Source: Cupriavidus plantarum (lineage in GTDB: Bacteria; Pseudomonadota; Gammaproteobacteria; Burkholderiales; Burkholderiaceae). Taken from it: a stretch of 64,000 nt of DNA. Positions within the stretch are counted from its first letter, which is position 1. Each line of letters begins with the position of its first letter. Below are positions 7,739 to 16,270 of the stretch, one piece after another. A program made the translations under genes and the position numbers. The stretch is from the NCBI RefSeq assembly GCF_905397285.1, contig NZ_CAJPUX010000014.1, positions 1 through 64,000 of the forward strand, read 5' to 3'. The notes below the pieces were generated by a model. It was not told where the DNA came from and searched no databases. It saw nothing but the letters and a program-made list of their open reading frames with translations.

Positions 7739-8044
7739 GTGGCTAAACTGGCTCTGATTGAACGTGAGAAGAAGCGCGCAAAGCTCGTGGCGAAGTTCGC
7801 CCCGAAGCGCGCAGCCCTCAAGGCCATCATCGACGACCAAGAAAAGTCGGAAGAAGAGCGTTATCTGGCGCGTCTCGAGCTGCAACAGCTCCCGCGCAAC
7901 GCGAACCCGACCCGTCAGCGCAACCGTTGCGCGATCACCGGTCGTCCCCGCGGCACCTTCCGCAAGTTTGGCCTGGCGCGTAACAAGATCCGCGAAATCG
8001 CCTTCAAGGGCGAAATCCCGGGTCTGACGAAAGCCAGCTGGTAA
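7739..8044 (+). CDS. rpsN: 30S ribosomal protein S14, zinc-free form (GTG start)
   Basis: S14 is a late-assembling 30S head protein. The 101-residue protein starts at GTG 7739 (MAKLALIEREKKRAKLVAKF) behind AAGGGGTAACC. It is the long form and lacks the paired CxxC zinc-binding motifs of the short form; only one cysteine (NRCAITGRPRG) is present. It ends GEIPGLTKASW, the standard S14 terminus. Confidence 0.97.
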   Translation: MAKLALIEREKKRAKLVAKFAPKRAALKAIIDDQEKSEEERYLARLELQQLPRNANPTRQRNRCAITGRPRGTFRKFGLARNKIREIAFKGEIPGLTKASW

Positions 8045-8071
8045 TTACGCACAGGCTACAGGAGAAACAGT

Positions 8072-8467
8072 ATGAGCATGAGCGATCCGATCGCCGATAT
8101 GCTGACGCGCATCCGCAACGCTCAAGGCGTGCAGAAGGCGTCCGTTGTCATGCCCTCGTCGAAGCTGAAAGCAGCGATCGCCAAGGTCCTGAAGGACGAA
8201 GGCTATATCGATGACTTCGCCGTCCAGGAAGATGGCGGCAAGGCACAACTGACCATCGGTCTCAAGTACTACGCCGGCCGTCCGGTTATCGAGCGCATCG
8301 AACGCGTCTCGAAGCCCGGTCTGCGCGTATACAAGGGCCGTACCGACATTCCCCAGGTGATGAACGGCCTCGGCGTGGCGATCATCTCGACCCCCAAGGG
8401 TCTGATGACCGACCGCAAGGCACGTGCCACCGGCGTGGGCGGCGAAGTTCTTTGCTACGTCGCTTAA
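8072..8467 (+). CDS. rpsH: 30S ribosomal protein S8
   Basis: S8 is a primary 16S rRNA-binding protein and in E. coli represses the spc operon. The 131-residue protein begins MSMSDPIADMLTRIRNAQ and ends with GLMTDRKARATGVGGEVLCYVA, the conserved C-terminal RNA-binding region. It is 27 bases after rpsN. Confidence 0.97.
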   Translation: MSMSDPIADMLTRIRNAQGVQKASVVMPSSKLKAAIAKVLKDEGYIDDFAVQEDGGKAQLTIGLKYYAGRPVIERIERVSKPGLRVYKGRTDIPQVMNGLGVAIISTPKGLMTDRKARATGVGGEVLCYVA

Positions 8468-8476
8468 GGAGGAACC

Positions 8477-9010
8477 ATGTCCCGTGTAGGTAAGGCTCCC
8501 ATCGCGCTGCCGAAAGGCGCGGAAGTGAATGTGGCAGGCGGCGTGCTCTCCGTGAAGGGCCCGCTCGGTACGCTGTCGCAACCGATCCATGGTCTGGTGA
8601 AGGCCAATGTCGAAAATGACACGCTGACGTTTGCTCCGGCAGACGAGTCGCGTGAAGCTAACGCCCTGCAAGGCACCATGCGCGCCCTCGCGGCCAACAT
8701 GGTCAAGGGCGTGACCACCGGTTTCGAGCGCAAGCTGACCCTGGTAGGCGTGGGCTATCGTGCCCAGCTCCAAGGTACCGCGCTGAAGCTCCAGCTTGGT
8801 TTCTCGCACGACGTGATCCATGAGATGCCGGCCGGCGTGAAGGCGGAAACGCCGACGCAGACCGAGATCATCATCAAGGGTGCGGACAAGCAGAAAGTCG
8901 GTCAGGTTGCCGCGGAAGTCCGCGCGTACCGTCCGCCTGAGCCCTATAAGGGCAAGGGTGTTCGCTACGCCGACGAGCGCGTCATCCTGAAGGAAACCAA
9001 GAAGAAGTAA
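8477..9010 (+). CDS. rplF: 50S ribosomal protein L6
   Basis: L6 has two repeated domains that bind 23S rRNA near the factor-binding site. The 177-residue protein begins MSRVGKAPIALPKG and ends with the signature RPPEPYKGKGVRYADERVILKETKKK. AAGGAGG precedes its ATG. Confidence 0.97.
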   Translation: MSRVGKAPIALPKGAEVNVAGGVLSVKGPLGTLSQPIHGLVKANVENDTLTFAPADESREANALQGTMRALAANMVKGVTTGFERKLTLVGVGYRAQLQGTALKLQLGFSHDVIHEMPAGVKAETPTQTEIIIKGADKQKVGQVAAEVRAYRPPEPYKGKGVRYADERVILKETKKK

Positions 9011-9021
9011 GGGGTGCAATG

Positions 9022-9378
9022 ATGAACAAGAAAGACGCTCGTTTGCGCCGTGCACGTCAGACCCGCGCCAAAATCGCGGAGATGAAAGTCAATCGTCTGA
9101 CCGTGTTCCGTACGAATTCGCATATCTACGCTCAGGTCTACTCGCCGTGCGGCACCCAGGTGGTGGCGTCGGCTTCGACGGCCGAAGCAGAAGTGCGCAA
9201 GGAACTGACCGGCAGCGGTGCTACCGTCGCCGCCGCCACCGTGGTTGGCAAGCGCGTCGCCGAGAAGGCGAAGGCAGCCGGCGTGGAAGTCGTTGCGTTC
9301 GATCGCGGCGGTTTCCGTTTCCACGGCCGCGTGAAGGCACTGGCTGACGCTGCGCGCGAAGCCGGCCTCAAGTTCTAA
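9022..9378 (+). CDS. rplR: 50S ribosomal protein L18
   Basis: L18 carries 5S rRNA into the central protuberance together with L5. The 118-residue product begins MNKKDARLRRARQTRAKI and ends GRVKALADAAREAGLKF. Two adjacent ATGs exist (9019 and 9022); 9022 fits the usual N-terminus and lies seven bases after GGGG (9011-9014), but 9019 cannot be excluded. Confidence 0.96.
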   Translation: MNKKDARLRRARQTRAKIAEMKVNRLTVFRTNSHIYAQVYSPCGTQVVASASTAEAEVRKELTGSGATVAAATVVGKRVAEKAKAAGVEVVAFDRGGFRFHGRVKALADAAREAGLKF

Positions 9379-9396
9379 GCGAGAGAGAGATACGTC

Positions 9397-9915
9397 ATGG
9401 CAAAGATGCAAGCAAAAGTCCAGCAGGACGAACGCGACGACGGCCTCCGCGAGAAGATGATCTCGGTCAACCGCGTCACCAAGGTGGTGAAGGGCGGCCG
9501 TATCCTCGGTTTCGCCGCGCTGACCGTGGTTGGTGATGGCGATGGCCGCATCGGCATGGGCAAGGGCAAGGCGAAGGAAGTGCCCGTGGCCGTGCAGAAG
9601 GCGATGGACGAAGCCCGTCGCAAGATGGTCAAGGTTTCGCTGAAGAACGGCACGCTGCAACACGAAGTGGTTGGCAAGCATGGCGCCGCCAAGGTGCTGA
9701 TGATGCCCGCGAAGGAAGGTACCGGCGTGATCGCCGGCGGCCCGATGCGCGCCATCTTCGAAGTGATGGGCGTGACGAACGTCGTTACCAAGTCCCACGG
9801 CTCGACGAACCCGTACAACATGGTTCGCGCTACCCTCGACGGCCTGCAGAAGATGAGCACGCCGAGCGAGATCGCTGCGAAGCGTGGCAAGTCGGTCGAA
9901 GACATCCTCGGTTAA
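9397..9915 (+). CDS. rpsE: 30S ribosomal protein S5
   Basis: S5 helps maintain decoding accuracy and mRNA helicase activity of the 30S subunit. The 172-residue protein has the N-terminal double-stranded RNA-binding fold ([37 protein letters not shown]) and the second domain [28 protein letters not shown], both complete. It follows rplR by 18 bases. Confidence 0.97.
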
Positions 9916-9925
9916 GGTGAACGAC

Positions 9926-10108
9926 ATGTCGCAGAAAACCGTAAAAGTGCAACTCGTGCGCAGCCTGATCGGTACGCGCGAGGATCATCGCGCCACCGTC
10001 CGTGGCCTGGGCCTGCGCCGAATCAATTCGGTGTCGGAACTGCAGGACACGCCCGCCGTGCGCGGCATGATCAACAAGGTCTCGTACCTGGTCAAGGTTC
10101 TGGCCTGA
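9926..10108 (+). CDS. rpmD: 50S ribosomal protein L30
   Basis: L30 is a small 23S rRNA-binding protein present in proteobacteria. The 60-residue product starts [16 protein letters not shown] and has the family core [16 protein letters not shown] and the end [15 protein letters not shown] 9926 is chosen on homology and position 10 bases after rpsE; the frame is open further upstream inside rpsE but that part is not L30-like. Confidence 0.96.
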
Positions 10109-10130
10109 TACCGGGAACTCGGAGAGCAAC

Positions 10131-10565
10131 ATGCAACTGAACAACCTGAAACCGGCTGCCGGTTCGAAGCACGCCAAGCGTCGCGTCGGCCGCGGTATCG
10201 GCTCCGGCCTGGGCAAGACTGCCGGTCGTGGTCACAAGGGTCAGAAGTCGCGTTCGGGCGGCTTCCACAAGGTGGGTTTCGAAGGCGGTCAAATGCCGCT
10301 GTATCGTCGTCTGCCGAAGCGTGGTTTCACCTCGCTGACGAAGGCGTTCACCGCCGAAGTGACCCTGCGCGACATCGAGCGCCTGGAAGCTGCCGAAGTG
10401 GACCTGCTGGTCCTGAAGCAGGCCGGCCTCGTTGGCGAACTGGTCAAGACCGCGAAGGTGATCAAGGCTGGCGAGCTGACCCGCAAGGTCACGATCAAGG
10501 GTCTGGGCGCCACCGCTGGTGCCAAGGCCGCGATCGAAGCCGCTGGCGGCCAGATCGCCGAGTAA
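10131..10565 (+). CDS. rplO: 50S ribosomal protein L15
   Basis: L15 is a late assembly protein of the 50S subunit. The 144-residue protein has the N-terminal basic glycine-rich extension (RVGRGIGSGLGKTAGRGHKGQKSR) and the PLYRRLPKRGF motif. It precedes secY as in the classical spc operon. Confidence 0.97.
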   Translation: MQLNNLKPAAGSKHAKRRVGRGIGSGLGKTAGRGHKGQKSRSGGFHKVGFEGGQMPLYRRLPKRGFTSLTKAFTAEVTLRDIERLEAAEVDLLVLKQAGLVGELVKTAKVIKAGELTRKVTIKGLGATAGAKAAIEAAGGQIAE

Positions 10566-10613
10566 TTACCAGCAGTCATCGCAGCAGGACGCGAGTCATA
10601 GTCGGAGCATCGT

Positions 10614-11957
<1,344 letters not shown>

Positions 11958-11982
11958 AGCGGGGTGGGACCAGGCTCTAGGT

Positions 11983-12201
11983 ATGGCAAAAGACGACGTC
12001 ATCCAGATGCAAGGGGAGGTCCTGGAAAATCTCCCCAACGCGACGTTCCGCGTCAAGCTCGAAAATGGCCATGTAGTGCTGGGCCACATCTCCGGCAAGA
12101 TGCGAATGAACTACATCCGGATTCTTCCGGGTGACAAGGTGACCGTTGAATTGACGCCATATGATCTGTCACGCGCGCGCATCGTCTTCCGGACGAAGTG
12201 A
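11983..12201 (+). CDS. infA: Translation initiation factor IF-1
   Basis: IF-1 occupies the 30S A site during initiation. The 72-residue OB-fold protein begins MAKDDVIQMQGEVLENLPNA and contains GHISGKMRMNYIRILPGDKV and ends DLSRARIVFRTK. Unlike E. coli, where infA is elsewhere, it lies inside the ribosomal cluster between secY and rpmJ, common in betaproteobacteria. Confidence 0.97.
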   Translation: MAKDDVIQMQGEVLENLPNATFRVKLENGHVVLGHISGKMRMNYIRILPGDKVTVELTPYDLSRARIVFRTK

Positions 12202-12232
12202 AGCGAACAGGAATTGAAGGAAGAGGAAAATC

Positions 12233-12349
12233 ATGAAAGTGCTGGCTTCTGTGAAGCGCATTTGCCGCAACTGCAAAATCATCAAGCGCAACGGTGTGGT
12301 GCGCGTGATCTGCTCGTCGGATCCCCGCCACAAGCAACGCCAAGGCTAA
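12233..12349 (+). CDS. rpmJ: 50S ribosomal protein L36, zinc-binding form
   Basis: L36 is the smallest 50S protein and stabilises 23S rRNA folding. The 38-residue frame runs from ATG 12233 to TAA 12347-12349 and reads [20 protein letters not shown] onward. Cys11, Cys14, Cys27 and His33 form the CxxC-C-H zinc ribbon, so this is the zinc-dependent form. AAGAGGAAAATC supplies the ribosome-binding site. It lies 31 bases after infA and 19 before rpsM. Confidence 0.95.
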
Positions 12350-12368
12350 TCGGAAAGAGGATTGACGA

Positions 12369-12734
12369 ATGGCACGTATCGCAGGGGTTAACATCCCCAA
12401 CCACAAGCATACCGAGATCGGCCTGACGGCTATCTACGGTGTTGGCCGCTCGCGCGCTCGTAAGATTTGCGAGGCCACCGGTGTTCCGTTTGACAAGAAG
12501 GTCAAGGATCTGACCGACGCCGACCTGGAAAAGCTTCGTGACGAAGTGGGCAAGGTTACGGTTGAGGGTGACCTGCGTCGCGAAAACACGATGAACATCA
12601 AGCGTCTGATGGACCTTGGTTGCTATCGTGGCGTCCGCCACCGCAAGGGTCTGCCGCTCCGCGGCCAGCGTACCCGCACCAACGCCCGCACCCGCAAGGG
12701 TCCGCGTAAGGCCGGCGTGGCTCTGAAGAAGTAA
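12369..12734 (+). CDS. rpsM: 30S ribosomal protein S13
   Basis: S13 forms intersubunit bridges B1a/B1b and contacts the P-site tRNA. The 121-residue protein begins MARIAGVNIPNHKHTEIGL and has the C-terminal basic tail RGQRTRTNARTRKGPRKA. It starts the alpha-type cluster directly after rpmJ. Confidence 0.97.
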   Translation: MARIAGVNIPNHKHTEIGLTAIYGVGRSRARKICEATGVPFDKKVKDLTDADLEKLRDEVGKVTVEGDLRRENTMNIKRLMDLGCYRGVRHRKGLPLRGQRTRTNARTRKGPRKAGVALKK

Positions 12735-12758
12735 AGCCGAAGGCATAGGAACAGACAC

Positions 12759-13160
12759 ATGGCAAAAGGTCCGAACAACGCCGCCCAGCGCGCGCGTAAG
12801 AAGGTCAAGAAGAACGTTGCCGACGGCATTGCGCACGTTCACGCTTCGTTCAACAACACCATCATCACGATCACCGACCGTCAGGGCAACGCCCTGTCGT
12901 GGGCGACCGCCGGTGGCCAGGGCTTCAAGGGTTCGCGCAAGTCGACCCCGTTCGCTGCCCAGGTTGCTGCCGAGAACGCCGGCCGCGTGGCGCAAGACCA
13001 GGGCATCAAGAACCTGGAAGTGCGCATCAAGGGCCCCGGTCCTGGCCGCGAATCGGCTGTCCGCGCGCTGAACGCGCTCGGCATCAAGATCGCCGTGATC
13101 GAAGACGTGACGCCGGTGCCGCACAACGGCTGCCGTCCGCCGAAGCGTCGTCGTATCTAA
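12759..13160 (+). CDS. rpsK: 30S ribosomal protein S11
   Basis: S11 sits on the 30S platform near the mRNA exit. The 133-residue protein contains GIAHVHASFNNTIITITDRQGN and the signature GPGPGRESAVRALNALGIKIAVIEDVTPVPHNGCRPPKRRRI (given in part here: PHNGCRPPKRRRI end). It is followed by a 278-base gap before rpsD instead of the usual close spacing. Confidence 0.97.
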   Translation: MAKGPNNAAQRARKKVKKNVADGIAHVHASFNNTIITITDRQGNALSWATAGGQGFKGSRKSTPFAAQVAAENAGRVAQDQGIKNLEVRIKGPGPGRESAVRALNALGIKIAVIEDVTPVPHNGCRPPKRRRI

Positions 13161-13228
13161 GCATCGACAATCGACGTCGACATCGTGCCGAAATAATTTG
13201 GCGCGATGCCGATGTTTCTTCGATGTGG

Positions 13229-13234
13229 TAGTAT
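13229..13234 (+). promoter_or_regulatory. Possible extended -10 promoter upstream of rpsD
   Basis: TGGTAGTAT (-10 hexamer TAGTAT at 13229-13234 with an upstream TG) resembles an extended -10 element. No good -35 box is present at the usual spacing. It lies just before the hairpin at 13244 and about 200 bases before rpsD, so it could start a long rpsD leader. Weak call. Confidence 0.35.
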
Positions 13235-13243
13235 CGCGCGTTG

Positions 13244-13279
13244 ACCTGCTGCAACCTGTTGCGGCAGGTTTTCGTTTTG
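13244..13279 (+). terminator. Hairpin with T-rich tail in the rpsK-rpsD gap
   Basis: ACCTGCTGCAA (13244-13254) pairs with TTGCGGCAGGT (13259-13269) through one G-T wobble around a CCTG loop. TTTTCGTTTT follows. It has the form of an intrinsic terminator or attenuator, ending the rpsM-rpsK transcript or controlling read-through into rpsD. Confidence 0.65.
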
Positions 13280-13340
13280 CGTCTCATGCTTTTGCGTTAC
13301 TCCGCGGTGTTTCGGCGCCACGGATGCCAATAAGCCCACC

Positions 13341-13363
13341 GTCCGTCAGATTCACTGACGGAC
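13341..13363 (+). promoter_or_regulatory. Second leader hairpin upstream of rpsD
   Basis: GTCCGTCAG (13341-13349) pairs perfectly with CTGACGGAC (13355-13363) around ATTCA. It lies 75 bases before the rpsD start with no T tract after it, so it is more likely an mRNA structural or regulatory element than a terminator. S4 autoregulates its operon in E. coli, but no shared structure can be claimed. Confidence 0.45.
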
Positions 13364-13438
13364 TCGCGGCGTGCCCGGAGCGAACCGATGGTTCGGCGCT
13401 TCGCGAGGCGGCGCCGCGATCGATCAAAGGAAGATAAA

Positions 13439-14062
13439 GTGGCACGTTATACCGGCCCGAAGGCCAAACTTTCCCGCCGCGAAGGCACCGATCTGTTCCT
13501 GAAGAGCGCCCGCCGCTCACTGGCCGACAAGTGCAAGCTGGACAGCAAGCCCGGTCAGCACGGCCGCACCTCGGGTGCCCGTACGTCCGACTACGGCAAC
13601 CAGCTGCGCGAAAAGCAGAAGGTCAAGCGCATTTACGGCGTGCTCGAGCGTCAGTTCCGCCGCTATTTCGCCGAAGCCGACCGCCGCAAGGGCAACACGG
13701 GTGAAAACCTGCTGCAACTGCTGGAATCGCGTCTGGACAACGTTGTGTACCGCATGGGCTTCGGCTCGACGCGCGCTGAAGCACGTCAGCTGGTGTCGCA
13801 CAAGGCGATCCTGGTGAACGGCATTGCACTGAACGTGCCGTCGGCCCAGATCAAGTCGGGCGACGTGGTCACCGTGCGTGAACAATCGCGCAAGCAAGTG
13901 CGTATCGCTGAAGCGCTGTCGCTGGCCGAGCAGTCGGGTTTCCCGACCTGGGTGGCCGTGGATTCGAAGAAGTTCGAAGGCACCTTCAAGCAAGCCCCGG
14001 ATCGCGCCGACATTTCCGGCGACATCAACGAGAGCCTGATCGTCGAATTGTATTCGCGTTAA
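13439..14062 (+). CDS. rpsD: 30S ribosomal protein S4 (GTG start)
   Basis: S4 is a primary 16S rRNA-binding protein and operon repressor in E. coli. The 207-residue protein starts at GTG 13439 (MARYTGPKAKLSRREGTDLF) behind AAAGGAAG. It contains the S4 RNA-binding domain RLDNVVYRMGFGSTRAEARQLVSHKAILVNG and ends SLIVELYSR. A longer in-frame ATG at 13388 adds an Arg-rich segment foreign to the family and is rejected. Terminator-like hairpins lie on both sides, making rpsD look like its own transcription unit. Confidence 0.97.
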   Translation: MARYTGPKAKLSRREGTDLFLKSARRSLADKCKLDSKPGQHGRTSGARTSDYGNQLREKQKVKRIYGVLERQFRRYFAEADRRKGNTGENLLQLLESRLDNVVYRMGFGSTRAEARQLVSHKAILVNGIALNVPSAQIKSGDVVTVREQSRKQVRIAEALSLAEQSGFPTWVAVDSKKFEGTFKQAPDRADISGDINESLIVELYSR

Positions 14063-14124
14063 TCGAACCCATCGATCCGCGAAACGGTTCCCGCGCTTGC
14101 GTCTCCCGCAACGCCTCGTTATCA

Positions 14125-14152
14125 GCCCGACGCGCTCCACGCGCGGTCGGGC
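14125..14152 (+). promoter_or_regulatory. GC-rich hairpin after rpsD
   Basis: GCCCGAC (14125-14131) pairs with GTCGGGC (14146-14152), extended inside by GCGC/GCGC with one bulged G. It lies directly before the T6 terminator at 14159 and may act with it. Confidence 0.5.
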
Positions 14153-14158
14153 TTATTG

Positions 14159-14180
14159 CCCATCATGCGATGGGTTTTTT
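14159..14180 (+). terminator. Intrinsic terminator between rpsD and rpoA
   Basis: CCCATC (14159-14164) pairs with GATGGG (14169-14174) around ATGC and is followed by six T residues (14175-14180). This is a textbook rho-independent terminator within the alpha-type cluster, so rpoA must depend on read-through or on a promoter in the 60 bases that follow, where only weak candidates are seen. Confidence 0.85.
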
Positions 14181-14241
14181 CAGGTTCCAAACGTCAGCCT
14201 TATCGGTGTAACGAGCCGAGGGTATTGAAAAGGACAACCTA

Positions 14242-15222
14242 ATGCAAACAGCACTCCTCAAGCCAAAAATCATCGCCGTCGAACCGCTTGGCGACCATCA
14301 CGCCAAGGTCGTGATGGAGCCGTTCGAGCGCGGCTACGGCCATACGCTCGGTAACGCGCTGCGTCGCGTGCTGCTGTCGTCGATGGTCGGCTACGCGCCG
14401 ACCGAGGTCACGATCGCTGGAGTGGTGCACGAGTATTCCACCATCGACGGTGTGCAGGAAGACGTGGTCAACCTGCTCCTGAACCTGAAGGGTGTGGTCT
14501 TCAAGCTGCACAACCGCGACGAAGTCACGGTGTCGCTGCGCAAGGATGGCGAAGGCGTGGTCACGGCTGCCGATATCGAGCTGCCGCACGACGTCGAGAT
14601 CATCAATCCGAATCACGTGATCGCCCATCTGTCTGCCGGCGGCAAGCTGGACATGCAGATCAAGGTCGAGCAAGGCCGCGGCTATGTGCCGGGCAACGTG
14701 CGCAAGTTCGGTGACGAAGCGGGCAAGGTTATCGGCCGCATCGTGCTGGACGCGTCGTTCTCGCCGGTGCGTCGCGTGTCGTACGCCGTGGAATCCGCGC
14801 GTGTGGAACAGCGTACCGACCTCGACAAGCTCGTGATGAACATCGAAACCGACGGCGTGATCTCGCCCGAGGAAGCGATCCGCCAGTCGGCTCGCATCCT
14901 GGTCGATCAGCTGTCCGTGTTCGCCGCGCTGGAAGGCACCGAGTCGGCCGCCGAGGCGGCTTCGAGCCGTACGCCGCAGATCGATCCGATCCTGCTGCGC
15001 CCGGTCGACGACCTCGAACTGACCGTGCGCTCGGCCAACTGCCTGAAGGCCGAGAACATCTACTACATCGGCGATCTGATCCAGCGTACCGAGAACGAAC
15101 TGCTCAAGACCCCGAACCTGGGTCGCAAGTCGCTCAACGAGATCAAGGAAGTCCTCGCCTCCCGTGGCCTGACGCTCGGCATGAAGCTCGAGAACTGGCC
15201 GCCCGCAGGTCTGGAGAAGTAA
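14242..15222 (+). CDS. rpoA: DNA-directed RNA polymerase subunit alpha
   Basis: The alpha subunit nucleates RNA polymerase assembly and contacts UP elements and activators. The 326-residue protein has the N-terminal dimerisation domain (EPFERGYGHTLGNALRRVLLSSMVG at about 27-51) and the C-terminal DNA-contact domain (LELTVRSANCLKAENIYYIGDL and TPNLGRKSLNEIKEVL at about 262-300). It is downstream of a strong terminator and 160 bases upstream of rplQ. Normal family length. Confidence 0.98.
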   Translation: MQTALLKPKIIAVEPLGDHHAKVVMEPFERGYGHTLGNALRRVLLSSMVGYAPTEVTIAGVVHEYSTIDGVQEDVVNLLLNLKGVVFKLHNRDEVTVSLRKDGEGVVTAADIELPHDVEIINPNHVIAHLSAGGKLDMQIKVEQGRGYVPGNVRKFGDEAGKVIGRIVLDASFSPVRRVSYAVESARVEQRTDLDKLVMNIETDGVISPEEAIRQSARILVDQLSVFAALEGTESAAEAASSRTPQIDPILLRPVDDLELTVRSANCLKAENIYYIGDLIQRTENELLKTPNLGRKSLNEIKEVLASRGLTLGMKLENWPPAGLEK

Positions 15223-15230
15223 TTCGCATG

Positions 15231-15288
15231 GCGGGAGCCCGGCAACGGGGTCCCGCCTGTCGAGTCTGCCGCCGGCAATGGTGCCGGC
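15231..15288 (+). promoter_or_regulatory. Two hairpins in the rpoA-rplQ gap
   Basis: GCGGGA (15231-15236) pairs with TCCCGC (15251-15256), with CCC/GGG pairs inside. GCCGGC (15271-15276) pairs with GCCGGC (15283-15288). Neither is followed by a T tract. They may be mRNA processing or stability elements between two co-transcribed genes; function is unknown. Confidence 0.4.
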
Positions 15289-15382
15289 GACATGGAAGCA
15301 CTACCGGCCCGCGCAATGTCCGTCTGCATGACGGCGTGGCGATAGAAGAGCTGGTCAAACACTGTTATCGAAAGGAATCATC

Positions 15383-15778
15383 ATGCGTCACCGTCATGGC
15401 CTGCGGAAGCTGAACCGCACCTCGTCGCACCGTCTCGCGATGCTGCGCAACATGTCCAACTCGCTGTTCCAACACGAGCTGATCAAGACCACCCTGCCGA
15501 AGGCCAAGGAACTGCGCAAGGTCGTCGAGCCCCTCATCACGCTGGCCAAGAAGGACACCGTGGCGAACCGTCGCCTGGCATTTGCCCGCCTGCGCGATCG
15601 CGACATCGTGACCAAGCTGTTCACGGAACTGGGCCCGCGTTACAACGCGCGTCCGGGCGGCTACACCCGCATCCTGAAGTTCGGTTTCCGTCAGGGCGAC
15701 AACGCGCCGATGGCGCTGGTCGAACTGGTCGACCGTCCGGAAATCACCGAAGCCCCGGCTGAAGAAGCTGCGGAATAA
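15383..15778 (+). CDS. rplQ: 50S ribosomal protein L17
   Basis: L17 lies near the tunnel exit of the 50S subunit. The 131-residue protein begins MRHRHGLRKLNRTSSHR and has the RNMSNSLFQHELIKTTLPKAKELRK and GPRYNARPGGYTRILKFGFRQGDNAPM motifs. It ends the ribosomal supercluster and is followed by a strong terminator. Confidence 0.97.
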   Translation: MRHRHGLRKLNRTSSHRLAMLRNMSNSLFQHELIKTTLPKAKELRKVVEPLITLAKKDTVANRRLAFARLRDRDIVTKLFTELGPRYNARPGGYTRILKFGFRQGDNAPMALVELVDRPEITEAPAEEAAE

Positions 15779-15835
15779 GGTATCGGACCTGCGGCAGCCT
15801 GTCTCACGACGGGCTCGCACGTAGCGCTTACAATC

Positions 15836-15866
15836 GAGCCAGGCTTTTGCCTGGCTCTTTTGTTTT
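15836..15866 (+). terminator. Intrinsic terminator after rplQ
   Basis: GAGCCAGGC (15836-15844) pairs perfectly with GCCTGGCTC (15849-15857) around TTTT and is followed by TTTTGTTTT. It ends the ribosomal/rpoA block. Confidence 0.9.
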
Positions 15867-15894
15867 GGACGCCGGGCTTTCAAGGAACCATGCA

Positions 15895-16248
15895 ATGACG
15901 GTTGGGACCCTGCCCCCCGAGGCGGTGATCGTGGCCATGACCACGCTGCCGGACGAAGCGACCGCGACCCGTGTGTCGCGCGCGCTGCTGGAGGCGCGGG
16001 TGGCCGCGTGCGTGAACCGGCTGGCGCCGTGCCAGTCCGAGTACTGGTGGCAGGGCAAGCTCGAGCAGGCCGAGGAGTGGCCGCTGTTGATCAAGACCAC
16101 GGCGGGCCAGTATGGCGCGCTGGAGGCTGCGTTGCGGGCGGTGCATCCCTACGATGTTCCGGAGCTTGTGGCGTGGCCAGTAGCGGCAGGTCATGGGCCG
16201 TATCTCGATTGGGTGCGGGCAGAGGCTGGGGCGGGCTCTGCAACGTAA
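15895..16248 (+). CDS. cutA: CutA-type divalent cation tolerance protein
   Basis: CutA proteins are small trimeric proteins linked to copper tolerance; their biochemical role is unsettled. The 117-residue product contains the family core MTTLPDEATATRVSRALLEARVAACVN, YWWQGKLEQAEEWPLLIKTTAGQY and HPYDVPELVAWPV, where the last motif is diagnostic. ATG 15895 is seven bases after AAGGAA. It precedes dsbD by 22 bases; the cutA-dsbD pairing is frequent in proteobacteria, E. coli included. Confidence 0.93.
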   Translation: MTVGTLPPEAVIVAMTTLPDEATATRVSRALLEARVAACVNRLAPCQSEYWWQGKLEQAEEWPLLIKTTAGQYGALEAALRAVHPYDVPELVAWPVAAGHGPYLDWVRAEAGAGSAT

Positions 16249-16270
16249 AACAGAACAGGAATCGACGGGT

